Shown here piece after piece: positions 46,380-60,200 of a DNA stretch of 64,000 nucleotides. Under the pieces are notes generated by a model that did not search any database, had not been told where the DNA came from, and worked only from the letters and a program-made list of their open reading frames with translations. The translations under genes and the position numbers were made by a program. Position 1 is the stretch's first letter, and every line of letters begins with the position of its first letter. The DNA is from Sitta carolinensis (Eukaryota; Chordata; Aves; Passeriformes; Sittidae), in assembly GCA_032173965.1 (NCBI GenBank), contig CM063284.1:114178410-114242409 (forward strand), read 5' to 3'.

Positions 46380-47958
46380 CCCACCCCGCCAGCAGTCCGA
46401 GCACTGTGATTCCCGCGCGACTCTCGGAGGCGGGATGCTGGTGGCCTCCGGTGACCGGGTAGCCACCATTCACTTGTGTCCCCCGCCGGGCTCTGAGGGC
46501 GGCGGCTGCCGCGGGCCGCCCGGGGGGGGATGTCTGTGTTCCGCGGCAGAGAGTGGCGTCGGCTCCTCCCGGGACGGCTGCTCCCGACCTCGGCTGCTCT
46601 CCCCGCCCCGAGCTGGGAACTGCCGGCGGAGCCAGCTCTGCTGCCGAAACACTCGGGCGAGCTCTGAGGAGCGACCGCGCTTTGTGAGCAACCGGGGCTG
46701 AGAGGAAAGGGGCGGGGAGCGGTGAAAGGCGTCGTGAGTTCGCCTGGTGAATTTTACGCCTAAAATACGATTTCTCCAGGTGGCGGAATAAAACGGTGTC
46801 TCCTCACCTTCCCCCGAACGCCTCTGAGGCAGTGTGAGTCACGGCACAATCCGAGAACTGCATCTCGCAACAGCGTTTCACAAAGTTAGTAGGGGAGCGT
46901 CGGCAGCGCTTCCTACGGGACGGCCGGGACAGCGGCCGCCGCCCCGCGCGGGACCCACCGGGCCGGGCGCTCGGCGCGGCTCCGCGCTGCGGGCTGGTCC
47001 CGCTGCGCGCTTCGGGCATCACGGCGGGCACCGCCGCCCGTAGCTGCCCCCTGTCACCGCGCCGGGGCGGCAGCGGCGGCGGCTCCCCCCAGCCCGAGAA
47101 TGCCCGCTCGCAGGGAGAAGCCCGGGGGGACCGCCGCCCTCCTGGCCGCCCCGTCCGCATCCACTCGCGTTCCGACACTCCGCCCCCGCGCCGGCGGGGC
47201 AGACGCAACCCAAACTGCTCGGAGGACACCGGAGATCGGCAGCGGAGCCGGCGGCAGCGCCGCGACCCCCTGCTCCCGCCGCCCTGGTCCCGGGGGCCGC
47301 CGGCCACACCCCACCTCTCCCCGCCGACCCGCTCCCTCGCCGCCGCCGTGCCCACCTCCCCCGGCCGGGCTGCCGAGACACCGCCTCCCCCCGCCGCCGC
47401 AGGGCCGTGCTCCGCACCCTCGGGGCAGCGCCGCGCCCTCCCCTCCCGGCCGCCGAGCGCCCCCTTCCCCGCCCCTGCGCCAGTGCCGGTGCCGGTGCCG
47501 GGCGGGGGGCGGTGGCAGCGAGGGAAGAGGGATGAGGTCATCCTCTTTCCCGGCGTCAGTCAGCTGGGTGGTGGCGGCGGCGGGTGCGGGCGGAGGCGGG
47601 CGGGGAGGCGGGTGCGGGATGCGCTGCTCCGGGCAGCGCAGCCCTGCCTGCTCCCGGCTGGAGCGGAGCGCGGCGGCCCCGGCACCGCCGGCCCCCGCGG
47701 AGGCGGCGGCGGGGCGGGCGGGCTGAGCGCGGCTCCCCGCAGACAGGCGGCGCTGCGGCGCGGCCGCCGCCGAGGAGCCGCCCGCGGGCGCGCAGCCCGG
47801 CGCGGAGCGGGGATAGGGGACGCGGGAGCGGCGGGTCCGCGGCGGCGGAGGGCGGGAGGCAGGAGTCAGGAGGCGGAGGAGGAGGAGCAGGAGGAGGCGC
47901 GGGATAAAGGAGCGCTCGCTGCTCCCGCTCGCTCTCCAGCGGGGCTGAGTGAGGCATC

Positions 47959-48800
47959 ATGGCCGCGAAGTCGGACGGGCGGCGGAAGATGAAGAAGGGC
48001 GGCGAGGTGGCGTTCACGCCGCTGCAGAACTCCGAGCACTCGGGCTCCGTGCAGGCGCTGGCCCCGGGGCTGCCCGCCGGCGCCGGGCCGGGCGGCGGCA
48101 GCGACGACGATGAGGCGCCCGGGGGCGGGTGCTGCAGCGGCGGCGGCGGCGGGGACGGCTCGGGCGGCGGCTCCCGGTGCTGCTGCTGCTGCTGCAGCGG
48201 CGGCAGAGGAGGAGACGGCGGAGGGGGCGGTGGCGGGGGCTCCCGGGGCTCGGGCGGGGGCTCGTCCTCCCTGTGCCTGCGGCTGGGCAGGGAGCAGCGG
48301 CGCTACTCGCTGTGGGACTGCCTTTGGATCCTGGCCGCCCTGGCCGTGTACTTCGCGGACGTGGGCACCGACATCTGGCTGGCGGTCGACTACTACCTGC
48401 GGGGCCAGCGCTGGTGGTTCGGGCTCACCCTATTCTTCGTGCTGCTGGGCTCCCTCTCCGTGCAGGTCTTCAGCTTCCGCTGGTTCGCGCACGACTTCAG
48501 CACCGAGGACAGCGCCGCCGCCGCCGCCGGGCACTGCCCCGCCGCCGAGAGCAAGCTGCTGGTGAGCAGCGGCTCCGCGGCCGCGGACATCGACGCCGCT
48601 CGCCCCAGCACGCCGCAGAGACAGGCGTCCACCGCCAGCAAGGGCAACGCCACCAACAGCAGCAGCAACAGCAGCAGCAACGCCGCCGGTAGCGGCGCCG
48701 CCGGTCCCCGCGCCGGCGGCGGCCGGTCCGCGTCCTGCGCCTTCTGCATCTGGCTCCTGCAGTCACTCGTCCACATCCTGCAGCTGGGGCAGGTCTGGAG
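47959..48800 (+). CDS. XKR4: XKR4 exon 1 (XK-related protein 4, N-terminal part)
   Basis: Known: XKR4 is a plasma-membrane XK-family protein that scrambles phospholipids and exposes phosphatidylserine after caspase activation. Seen: the start in GCATCATGGCC and the opening [13 protein letters not shown] plus VAFTPLQNS are the hallmark of XKR4. Residues 41-104 are Gly-rich low complexity with six Cys in a row (74-79). [20 protein letters not shown] (105-124) leads into membrane segment 1 (about 118-136), [20 protein letters not shown] follows, and segment 2 is about 152-173. A Ser/Asn/Ala-rich loop comes next (about 181-256), then [20 protein letters not shown] starting segment 3. The exon ends in phase 2 at WAG|GTGAGG-type donor (TGGAG|GTGAGG, 48801), the place where human exon 1 ends at QIWR. 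The remaining exons lie beyond the window. Confidence 0.97.
48178..48195 (+). repeat. (TGC)6 coding for a Cys tract in XKR4
   Basis: Six TGC codons in a row, flanked by Gly/Ser codons; residues 74-79 of XKR4. Confidence 0.9.
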
Positions 48801-51800
48801 GTGAGGAGCAGGGCGAGGGCGGTGAGGGGGCCGGGACTTGAGCCCCTGGCCACGGGGGAGCGCGCCCGGCCGCGGGCGGGACTGCGCCTGGCGAGCGGCC
48901 GCCCGCCCCACCTCGGCATCCGTCTTCGGGACGGCGAGCCCCGGGCCGTCGGGGTGACCGGGCTCCCGCGGGGCTGACCGGGCGCGGGGTGCCGAGGGGA
49001 GCCCCGCCAGGTCCCGGAGCGTCCTGTGCTGCTCAGGTGGCCGCCCCGGGAGGCGCCCGGCTGTCTCCATCCCTCGCAGCGCCCGGCGTCTAGAACTTCC
49101 CGGGAAACCTGCGCCGGAGGCTCGGTGAAATAGCGGAACGGGTGGGGAGAAGGGGACATACCCCGCTAGGGCACATCTCCTGATCTCCTCACATGTGGCC
49201 AGCACACCGTTGCTGCCAGCAGGAACTTCACTGGCAGTGAAGAGTTACTTTCCAGTTATGCCCTGATGCTGTGTTTTCAGATTTATGTGTACATATGGTG
49301 CGAACAGTCATCTCCTTCCTCTGCGTATCCATTTTCTGTATATGTGATGTGCTAAAGGAATGTCTTCTAAATCAAAGTTTTGAGTAGCAGTTCTCAAAAC
49401 CATCTGCAAGCGACGTACTGTGCGTTATGGAAAGGCTGTGCTGAAGTAGGTTGAGAAAGGCACTTGCTGGCAAAGGAGATGACATCATAGTTTTCAAAAG
49501 TAAAGTTTTCTGTCACTTTTAGCAAATTTCTGGGGAAGATTCATGTGGAGGCTGAATGTTCTGGAAATACATTTAGTGCTGCCTGAAAAGTGCAGAGTTC
49601 AGAAGGCATAGTGTATAAAGAGATAAAACTTTCACATGAAAGTTTGGAAGATAGATGCTGTGTTGAAGAAGGTCGTGCAGTAGGGCAAGCGCACAAAGCA
49701 ACAGCAGAAAATACCTTTTGTGTTTCTTGTCTGATGGAAAGAAATTATGTCATACTTCTGTTTTGGAAACACTTGGGACTTTTCACAACTACTTCATTAG
49801 TGAGTTTAATTTGTCGTTACTGTAAGCTTCTAATGCTGGTACTTTTAATATCTGTCTCATCCTTTTGGGCAAAGACTGTCTTTTGCTTTGTTAGCACAGT
49901 ATCCAGTACAGCTCGGTTCGGCTTGTGGCCCTTTAGCATCAAGGAGTCCAAGTGCTGCTAGATAGTTGACCAAAGATCTTGGGATGCCACAACTAAGTAC
50001 CTTTTGCTTTCCAGAGTATTTGGTTCATTGTAAGAAATTCAATTTTCTAAACTTGTGAAACTAACTAAAAGTTAGAGGTGTAACTCATATTAACAATGCT
50101 ATGACTTGAAAGGGAAGCAGAGTTTTGAACAAAAAGTGATGCTTTGTTTCAGATCTTGAATGCTTGTGTGTTCCTTTATGTTCTGTCTTCAGACCTGTTT
50201 AACACAAGTTGAGTTTAGGACTTTCTTAACGTGATAGGCTTTGTGCAATGTTTAGTTCCCACCCTGCGGAGATAGAAAATTAAGTACAGTGACTTAAATA
50301 GTACTTAGAAATTCATGTTGATATTCATACATATAGAAGTCAAACAGTGTGGATCATGCTGAGTGACAGAGAAGAGAGTTTTACAAGGGCTTGTGTCATG
50401 ACTCTGTATTGGAGAACACAAAGAGCAGGGAGGGCTGTGGGTGGAGCAGGGTGGGATCCAATACTGTAAAGCACTTCTGTCAGATGAGGTGTCTGGGATT
50501 TAGAGCTCTCCAGCTGCTTGCTTTTTGATGAAGCACAGTGTCTTTTAACATAAAATTTCCTCCTTCCAAAAGAACCTAGTCCTCTATATTTAAATCTAAA
50601 TGAGTCTCTTTTGATCATATGCAGCTTTTTTTCATGTTTTATGTGCAGCAGTGTAAGACTACCAGAATATTAAACTGATGAGGCATGTTAGGACATTATT
50701 TATGTTTTAGCCTGTTACACTTTTTTTTTTTTCTTTTTTTCTGTGAAACAGAGCCATCAAATTGCATGTCTGTCAGTAACTTTATAGTATTTATTTTCAG
50801 TTTTCCCACAAACTTAGAAATTATAGAGTCATCAGCACTTCATATTTGATTAAAGTGGCTCCATTTTAATTCCCTACATATATTCCTGATTAGGGAGAGC
50901 CTTTGGAGACATCTACAGCTAATAATCAGCGCCAAAGAGAAGAGGTCACATCAAACCCTGAGAAGCTGTACATAAGCATGATGTCAGAACAAACACGATC
51001 TGTAGAAATTTTCTGGAAAACAGTATCTCAAATTGGACATTTAGTAGTCCAGAATTTTTACTCAGCAGTGTAACACTGGCACTGGCTTGAGCAAATAGCT
51101 CAAACTATTTCGGCTGAAAGATGATTACTTAGGCTGAAGAGTTTTCCAGTTGCCTGTGTTTGGAGACTAACTCCTTTGACACAGGTGAACAGACCATTCT
51201 GGCTGTGTGAGCACCACAAGTGCACACGTGCTGGGGTCACCATCCCAAAAGCTGACACAACCTGATACCCTTTGTTCTGTGCCTCCCATTATGTTTCTTC
51301 TTAGCTTTCAGATTTTTCCTTCTTTTTTTCTTTTGCTCCTGTAACTACATTTAAGTTTTCTGTTACTTATTGCACTGAATCTCCCACAAATAAAAATGAC
51401 AGTAATATGTTTGTCATTTCTCTATCAGGGAATGAGGAGAAAGTTTACTTGTGCCTGATTCTCATGCTATTGAAATTGGTGATCATTCTGTTTTCATGTG
51501 ATATTTTTTGTCTTCTGTCTCCTCTTAAAATTAATTGAATCCTGACATCTTCAATTTCCCTTTATTTGTCCCATTCCCAAAGGTTTTGGGGTAACTGCTT
51601 AAGGAATCCATCCTGAGGAAAGAGTGGTACAAGTGACAATCCTACTGTTCTTAATATTCTTGAATTAAAAAAAAATTGTAAAAATGTGGTTTTAATGATT
51701 AGTTCTGTCAGAATGACTTTTAACAATTTCAGAGCTTTTCCTCTGAGATTAATTTTTTGTTTACAAACATACTGAAAGCCAGATCATTGAAAATGATTAT

Positions 51801-54800
51801 GTGTTAATTTTAACTAAAATGTGCTAATGGGAAATGAATGAGGTCTTTAATGTGGTATGGAACAATTCTAGAAGTAGGCAATCTGAAATTACTAAAAGAG
51901 TTTTTATTCCTAGAGTGTGAAAAAGGGAAGCTGCAAGAACAGCTAAGCTGCCAATCAGTTCTGAATAAAACCGTAATTATTTTTTTCTTTTGAAATTGGT
52001 GTAACTTTCCCCCTCAAAAAAAACCTTCAGAATATCAAATGGCTCCTTTTTGATGAATATTTTTTTTCCTCTGGGTTTTGGCTGTTCATGGACTTTTTAA
52101 TAACAGTGTCCACCTGTTAAAATTCCGGTGAAGTCTCTGAGTGTCTGGTTGCGACAGCAGAGTGCAGCAACTAGGCATCTGTTGGCAGCTAATTTCATAT
52201 TAAAATATAATCACTGATGACATTCGGCCTTCAGAGATAGATACAGGTATGTTTAGTTATCCATACTTCCTATTTTTGCCAATGTTTGGGCATGGAAACC
52301 ACACTAAGGAGCCCACTTCTCCCAAGCAGGTGCTTTGAGAGACCTGTCTTATTGTTAGTTGACTCTAGGCGGTACTAGGAGGATGTAAAGCACAGGGTGT
52401 TTCTATCCCATTGATAGGAAAAATGAAAGCGTGTGCTTTAATTTAGAGTATGTAAGGACCTGTGTACAGGTATTTGGGCCAGTAGGATTCAGGTAAGCTA
52501 GTGCCCTTTGAGCCTGGCCTGAGAGTATGTAACCACTGCCCTTGAGCATCCCTTTGATTCTCTAAACTTCACAGGCTTAGCCATGGCTTCCAGATTTTGC
52601 TGTGGATAGCAGGACTTGGTGACTGGATGTAAGAGATCATAGCATTCATTTGGCATCTGTGGAGCTGGTTCACTTCCTTAAAAAAATTTCTGACTTGAGG
52701 TTCCTTTGGTCTGGCAGAATTTGGATATCCATGCTCCTGAAGCTGGGCAAAGGAATCCTAAGAGTCAGCCCTGGGAGGAGTGTGTGTTGTGGGAAGTTGG
52801 GTGAACAAGAGGAGGAGGCTGGAGGACTTGCTGGTGCCTGTCTTGTGGTGTCTGGAAAGCCAGAAGTAGCTCCCTGAGACAACTCCTGTGCCTTGCAGCA
52901 GGGTGGTGTGAGCAGGCTGCCTTGGTGTTCCCAGTGCTTGGGAGTTCCCACAGTGCCTGTCATTTTGTCTGAAAGGCTGCAGACAAAGTAAGTGCCTGAA
53001 AGGGAACTGTCAAGTTTCTGCAGCTAACAAGGCCAGAGGAAGGGTGAATCATTGAAAAGGACTGGAAATTACCCTTTAAAATTATTTCTGGATAGCTGAA
53101 GCAATACTGAGGTGATTAAGTATCAACAGAGTGAGGGGTTTTGACTGAGACTTCCTAACTCTGTGGGAAACCTCCTAGAGAAGGAGGAGGTTCAAGTTGC
53201 TTACTTGTCCTTTCTGGTAGCATTGTCTGGGACAGGTGTCCATTCCAAAGTGGATCTCATTTCCTGAAAAATGATGCTATGCTTCGGCAATATTTGTTTA
53301 TGTGTAATACTAAGAAACCATTATTTTCCTCATCCTTCCTGGTTCTTATTAAAAAAAAAAAAAGGAGTTGGAGCAAGGTTGTAAAGGTGATGCTGGATCC
53401 TGAGACCAGGGTGAGTTGTAATTTCTGTGGTGCCCTGTGGACACATTTTTCATGGGTCTGGATCATCTGCCAAAGAAATGTCAAAATGTCATTGCTTATG
53501 CTCATAAGCTTCACTTCTACAAGAACTTGATACTCTTAGAAGTTAAAAAAAAAAAAAAAGAAAAGGGAAATAAATGGTGTCTCCTGCCCTGCATGTGAGA
53601 AATCCTTACAACTTCTTCAGGTGCTCACCATTGCGCATGACTGGCCCCCTAAACTGGAAGTGCAAGCAGGGTAGTTCAAATTAAGAAAAACATCGTCAGT
53701 CTTAGCTCAGCTCCAAACTTAAATAGGTTCATTTCTTTTCACATTTTTGATCTACATAGTAGTTTTGATGTAGTTATGTGGTCAGTAATTCCAGCTGCCA
53801 TTGGACTTCACATTAAGATGTGATAATATCTCAATCTGACACCAGTTTTCTCACTGTTTTGAAATCTGTCAGATAATTTGTCACATAGAGTCCAAATTTA
53901 TGAATCATAGACATTTTCTAGACAAGATTATTGCATATCCTCCCCATCTGTCTCTTAGTGTAGCAAAATGCTGCCACTCAGCAGTGCCATATTTCTTTTA
54001 TTGAGTTACTGCAGTGCTTGAGTTAAAATCCTACTGACTAACTATTTTGCTTGCTGTATCTTTAGGTTTCAGTAAAGTTTATGGGCTGTCTGAAACAGGA
54101 AATAAAGTTGTGGGTTTTTTCCCCTCAGTAGGATTAGAAGGGGCAGCCCACCCTGTAAGTGACCTGACAACATTAAACATTTGGTAGTATATTCATCAGA
54201 ATAAATATTCAAAATTTTTTTTTTCATTCTCTTTTTTTTTTTTTCATTTTCTTTTTTTTTCTCTTCTCTTTTCTGAAGACAGTGCTGTGCAGATGAAGTC
54301 TGTGCCTTTCATATTCTTTTGAAAACACAGGAGTGAAGCTTTACTATGTTCTTAAAAATCTCTTACAAGTCTGCATACAAATCAGATTTGGTATTCAGTT
54401 TATTCTAATAACCTTAGATATGTGTAAAAGATGCTGATGTACTTTAGAAGAAAGATACTGTACTTTAATAATTAACAAGCGTTCTCTCTGTAGAGAATAT
54501 TTATCAGTTACATAAGTTTTCAGATTTTCAAAGGACTGCTTAAGCACTGATTTCTGATCACACAATTGGCTTAGTAGGAAAACTAATGTTTTATACACAG
54601 AATGCTTTCTAGAAACTTATATTGGGAAGAATTTATATTTGCCTTTTTCCAAAAATGGAAAATAGGTTAGATTCCAAGGTTTTCTGTTTCAGAGGACTTC
54701 TTGTCACCATATGTAGATGTTATTCTAGAGTCCTTTGATGCTGTGGAAGAATGACTATACGTACATACCAAGAATTCAAATACATGGATCATATCATAAT

Positions 54801-57060
54801 TTGTTTCTAAAACCAGATGAGCGTTTTTTTTTTTGGGGGGGGGGTTGTTTGTTTTGGTTTTTATTGTCAAAATTTCTGTTACTTACATCAGGGAAAGTAT
54901 TTATTTCTGAAAAGTCAGTTTGCATGTCCACACCTCTTGTGGGAAAGCAAGAAAGTTTAACACCACAGCATAATCTATAGCCTCAGTTATCCTCCTTCAC
55001 ACTTCAGGTTATTTAGGTCATAGTTTAACCTAACTATAGTTTATAGTCCTAGTTTATAGGTCATAGTTTATCCTAACCATAGTTCAGAAGAGTATTCTCC
55101 TTGTCAGCTGGCTTAGTCCTTAATATTTGCCCATAAGAACTGACTTGGCCACAAAGATATAAAAGCTCTCATGAAACTAAAACCAAATCAATTCCTCTGT
55201 CACTTATAACAGTTCTACTTTGTTCTTTGGTCTCTTTGTTCCAATTAAGTAGTTTTTAATGTATAGCAGATAAATCACAGCAGTGACTTAGATTTTCAGT
55301 AAACAGCTTGTTTGTGAGTAATTTATCAGGCACAAACAAAATCAATAGCTCTTTTGCTTGCACTTCAAGAAGAAATTTTTGTTTGCTAAAGTATATTTAC
55401 AAAGTGGTGCCTTTTTTGTCAATTTTAGCACAGCTGTCAGTTGTATGCATTGTGTCAAGTGGACATAGGCATGAAGGGGCAAACAAGCTATAAAAAGAAC
55501 TGCTTTGATTTACTTGATTTTTAAAATGAAAGGAGGGTGATATAAAAGAGCACATGAGGGAGATGTGGAAAAGGAAGAAGGTTCTGAAAAGACATGGGAA
55601 TATCAGTTTATACTCCTAACTGTGTACCTAACTCTAGTTTGTTTCCTTTCAGCCACTGACCAAAGAGGAATTATTTGAATAATTTCCTAAGTGCCTGCTT
55701 GAGAAACTGTAGAAGCTGGCAGGAAAACAGAAGAGAAAATGTCTGGGAAAACTCACAGCAAAAATGTTAGCTACACAGATAAAATGCTAGATAAACTCTC
55801 ACTGCAGTGAGTAGTCATCTGAGCAATGATAAATAAAAATGTGAGATATCAGTCTGGCATAAGCTGACAGGAAAGAGAGTACTCTAAAACATCTTTTCAT
55901 AAATTTTAGAATTAAAAAATAATAGGTCTTGGGTATATATTTTTCCAAGAGATTTTACCTGAATTTTCTGACAACCATAACATGAATTATCATCTCCCCG
56001 TGGGCTCTGATTGCTGAAGTGGTTTCTTATCACTCTCCCTCTCATTCTGTTTCCCTGCCTGAATGGCTGAAATGGGTTATAATGTACTTTTTTCCCCAAG
56101 ATAAAATAATTGCTATATTATGTTATTATTTTCATTACTTTTCCTTTCACAACAAGCCTGTGCTGTTCGGTATGCTCATGGTACAAGGCTTGTATGGTGA
56201 GCCATATAAATCTTTTTGATGGGCAGGGATAATCAGTGGGGGTGGTTAATGTTATCAGTCACAAATGATTTGATGTCACGAGTTGGAGCACACGGAGCAA
56301 GACTTGTTTTGTGGGGTGTTTTCAAAGGAATTTTAGCAGGCAATGATATGACAGGTAACTACTTTTTGTTCTTCTAAAGTTGAAGGTGTTACTTATATGA
56401 GACTAATGTACCAAGGATGGTGCCAGCTGCTTTAGATAAGGATGCAGATGTTTTAGGTGAATAAAACGTGAATTAACCTACAGATGGATGGACAGTTTTC
56501 CTTATCTCTGTCAGCTGTTGTATAACAGATTGATTTCTGCCCTTTAAAATGAAGGTTAGCATTGCCACAGTTTTCAATATTTACTCACTTTAATGGGATG
56601 TTTTCATGTGAACATTTGATGATCTAGGATCCTGCCAACTTCTTTGTGTGGTGCTTTCCCATGCATAGTACATAGGATCAGTAAACTAATTCCTTCAGGT
56701 CCAAGGGAAGTGCCTTTAAATATCAAGCACCAGACAACAGCTATCTGTAGACAGATCTACCCATGCATAGAAAGCCATGAAAGTCACTATGCTGATATTT
56801 TCACCTTTTAATAGTGGCTTGTGCGGAATGAAAAAGTTTGTCATTATAAATGTGTGTGGGCTTTTATCTAAAGGAAGGGCATGGATGGAGTTATGTCTTT
56901 TCTTATTATTCTTCAACCCTAATCTTTATAGTCTCACTTTATATGGAAATATTTCTGAGAGACAGATCTATAACAGGACTTTGCTCTGAAAGCAGAATTT
57001 AGATGTTATTCAGGCATATAGACCTGAAAACATGACCTAGAAAATTTGGCTTAACAACCT
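48801..57060 (+). other. XKR4 intron 1, first part
   Basis: After the CpG island ends near 49170 the sequence becomes AT-rich. Poly(A)/poly(T) runs occur at about 50721-50740, 53350, 53545 and 54214-54260. The 123-codon frame at 49590-49961 has no family features. No exon recognised. Confidence 0.8.
55016..55070 (+). repeat. Short imperfect tandem repeat
   Basis: GGTCATAGTTTA occurs at 55016-55027 and 55059-55070, each followed by CCTAAC-type sequence; the unit is 43 bp. Confidence 0.7.
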
Positions 57061-57260
57061 TGTAAGGAAACCTTTTTTACTGTGAGGGAGACAGAGCACT
57101 GGAGCAAACAGCCTAAAAAGTTTGTGGAGTCTCCTTCTCTGTAGGTATTTAAAACATGCCTGAATGTGATCATGTGCAACTTGATTTAGGAGAGGACTTG
57201 GACTAGGTGGTCTCCAGAGGTTCCTTCCTGCCCCAAACATTGTTATTCTGTGGTTCTGTA
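57061..57260 (+). mobile_element. CR1 LINE 3' end fragment
   Basis: CR1 3' signature: GGAAACCTTTTTTACTGTGA, TTTGTGGAGTCTCCTTCTCT, GGACTTGGACTAGGTGGTCT, CCAGAGGTTCCTTCCTGCCC and the tail TTATTCTGTGGTTCTGT. Diverged and 5'-truncated. Confidence 0.88.
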
Positions 57261-60200
57261 TGAAATTACTTAAGGAACTTAAACATAATAGATCATAATG
57301 TTGAACTTGAAATCTGCCTAGAGGCTTGTATTCCTGCATTTTAGCTGTGTCCAGAACCTGCCCAACACACATAGCTTGAGTTCCTCCTCGTTTAAGCCCA
57401 TTGCAAACCAGATGCTAGGCTGCAGTGGCACCAAAATCCCTTAGAGGATCCAGTTGGCAAGCATTGTTTAAATCTGTTTTATGAGCAATGACCAGCTTAT
57501 ATCCCCAACAAATATTGCACACTCAGCCTTGTTTTATAGTACTGGAGGAATGTCCCTTGTGATTAGAGTGTTTGCTCAGGTTTTAGGAGATTTGAGTCCA
57601 TTGCCCTTTCCAGCTGTGAGGGGTCAGTTCTTGTCTCCCTGATTGGTTTCTGCACTGATGCTTACACGAGGCTGGATGAGGACATTTACTACCCTTCTTG
57701 CTGGAGCTGTGACATAACAATGAGAGAAATACCATGTTTGTGAGGCCGCAGAGGAAGACCTAATAGGGCCTTGTAAGGAGACCAAAAAAAGATTTCCCTG
57801 TCTTTCTTCTTTATGGTTTAATTAATTTTTCCTACCTTTTTCCACCCTTTAACCTTCTCTGTCTCTCTTGCCCTAAAAGTACACTGCCAGTATTTCTGTT
57901 TACAAACATTTATGCTTCGTGTGTAGTATAACCAGAAAGAGCACCATAATACACGTCTCCATGAAAGTGCCTGCTTAAGCTTACAGGAATAGCTCCAGAT
58001 GAACTGAATTAGCTGAAGGATTGGTTAATTCATTTATTTATCAACCTTTCTTTGTCATATGTAATCAAATTTAGAAAAAGACGTAGAAGAAAGCTGTTTT
58101 TGATGTATGCACACAGCAGTTGTTCCACACTTTGCCATTTCTTGCAAAAACGAATTAAATAACAATTTTAAAACTGCAATTAAAAAATTGTTTGAGTTCC
58201 TGGTTCTTGCCCTGAGTTGATTTCCTGATACCATTTTTGTAGTTGATTTTTATCAATGTAAGCAGAAGTTTTGTGGCTAAAATAAAACCCTATTCTTCAT
58301 GTCTCAGCTTCTTATTTCCCAACTCACCTCAAGCTCCAAGTGGAGCCCAGCTTTTCAGCATGGATAATTTTGGTTGTCCTTTGGTTGCCTTTAGTCTGTT
58401 TCAGAAATTAAGAACTGCAGCTCCCTTTTACTTCAATTGGAATGGAGCTTTTTATAATATTTTTTTCTTAAAAGAGAAAGATATTTAAAGTGGCTCAATT
58501 TGGGCAGTCAAAAGCAGAGCATACTTCTTTATATATTCTTTATTTATTCTTTAGTTATCTAGTACATATTTGCAGTTCAGTCTATGGATATTATGAAGCC
58601 TTATTTTTGTTACACGCTTTGAGATGCTCAGAAAATGATCTAGGTAGAAACAATTCAAAATTAATTATCATTTCAATGTGTCTGTCAAAAAAGGTTTTAA
58701 GTTAAACACGTTGAAAACATGAGTATCTCTCTATAATGGCCAGTATTGACCTATTAAATTAAGATTTTAATATTTTAAAGATTTTTTTTTTTCACAAGGC
58801 TTTATGCTTATTACACCCAGAACCTGCAATATAGCTTAAAAATGTTTGGTCCTTCACCTACTACTTTTACTGCTTCAGGTTAGTTCATCCCCTCATCTTT
58901 TGAGCTGTTTTCCTTATTTGTTAGTTTGCTTTTTAAGCTGGATCCAGCATGCTGTGGAAAACTTGCCTAAGGGTTAGGAATTTTTATAAACAAAGTGGAG
59001 ATGCTAGAAATCAACTTCAGCCTGAAGCTTCCAAGCACCAGACATTTCAGCTTCAGAAATAATGACATGTGTGGGTGACAGCAGACAAAAAGGCTGAGGA
59101 TAGAACATTTCCAGTAGTATTGGTGGAAACTGGACTCAATGCAGAATTATTGAAAAAAACATAAATGTAAACAGAGCCCATAGAATATTAAATGGATATG
59201 TCAAGTAAAGATTGGGTACTTATAGAAGATTTACCCAAGTGAAGCCAAATACAGTGTAGAAGATAATTAATGTGGCAGAGAGAACTCACTAATAACAGCT
59301 TTGAACTTTTACAATAGTGTGTTAATGCATGTGTCAAAAGGAGGGATTGCATTTACAGTCAACAACCATTTGTTTGCAATTTTTACCACACAGGCAAATT
59401 AACAACTCATGATAACATTGTATGAAAATTACCTTTCTGAACTAAGGGCTATGCTTGGTCCTTAAGTATGCTATTCATTATTTTTTTCTGTACCTAAAAA
59501 ATAAGATTTTGGACATGTACATTTTTCTAAAACCTGTCTTCGTTCTCTTGGTGTCACTTCTGTGGAAGAGCTACTCCATTAATAATCCAATTGGGTTAGA
59601 GAATTAATTAGTTATTGAGAGAGTTCTCTTCATGGTTGGATTAAATCAGGAGGGCTGCTAAGAAAACTAGCATAGAGTGCAAAATAAGTCACCCCATCAT
59701 CAGTTCCTGAATTTTTCTCATAAGAGGCTGACTCAGCCCTGATGGTGGATTTGGAGAAGCAGAACATAAAAACCCAGAAACTGCAAAAACTGTAGTTGAA
59801 ATGAACCCATTCCCCTGTCAGTTTGGGCCTGTTACTCGTGTGCTGCCAGGCAGATTGAGGATTCTGGCTTGTTTTGTGAGTTTATGGATGCTTTGCACTC
59901 ATCAGTGTAAAAGTATAGCACCTTTAGAGAGTGAATGCTGATCTCATAACCAAACTGTGACTCGGGCCACTGAAGGATCTTCAAGTGGCACTTGCCTTAG
60001 ACAGCCCAGAGCAAGTCTTTATTCTTTGTGTATCCTTACCTCTTCCAGTCAAACTTATTTACAGCTTCCAGCCTCACCCATGTTGAAAGGATGGCAAGCT
60101 GGAAGAGGGTTCTCCCATTCCTATAAAAACTTCCTAGAACAGCAGGAGGATGCTATCGTGTGCAGGCTTGGGAATACTTCTGTAATAGAAGTAATGAGGA

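Larger units (their letters stand above)
46380..49170 (+). promoter_or_regulatory. CpG island containing the XKR4 promoter
   Basis: A sharp change to very high G+C with dense CG dinucleotides begins near 46380 and ends near 49170, covering the region upstream of the start codon, exon 1 and the first 370 bases of the intron. GC-box-like GGGGCGGGG lies near 46709 and an AP-1-like TGAGTCA near 46835. A GGGATAAAGG near 47900 could act as a weak TATA element. Transcription start sites cannot be read from sequence; initiation over a broad zone is typical of such islands. Many long open frames on both strands here are a by-product of low stop-codon density. Confidence 0.85.

Noticed and set aside
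46804..47541. 245-codon minus-strand open frame in the CpG island
   Set aside because: Arg/Gly/Pro/Ala-rich, no domain, and caused by the absence of stops in very GC-rich DNA.
47348..47992. 214-codon + strand frame overlapping the XKR4 start
   Set aside because: Out of frame with XKR4 and no recognisable domain; the XKR4 frame is clearly the coding one.
48393..49205. 270-codon minus-strand open frame opposite XKR4 exon 1
   Set aside because: Shadow of the real exon on the other strand; composition mirrors XKR4 codons.
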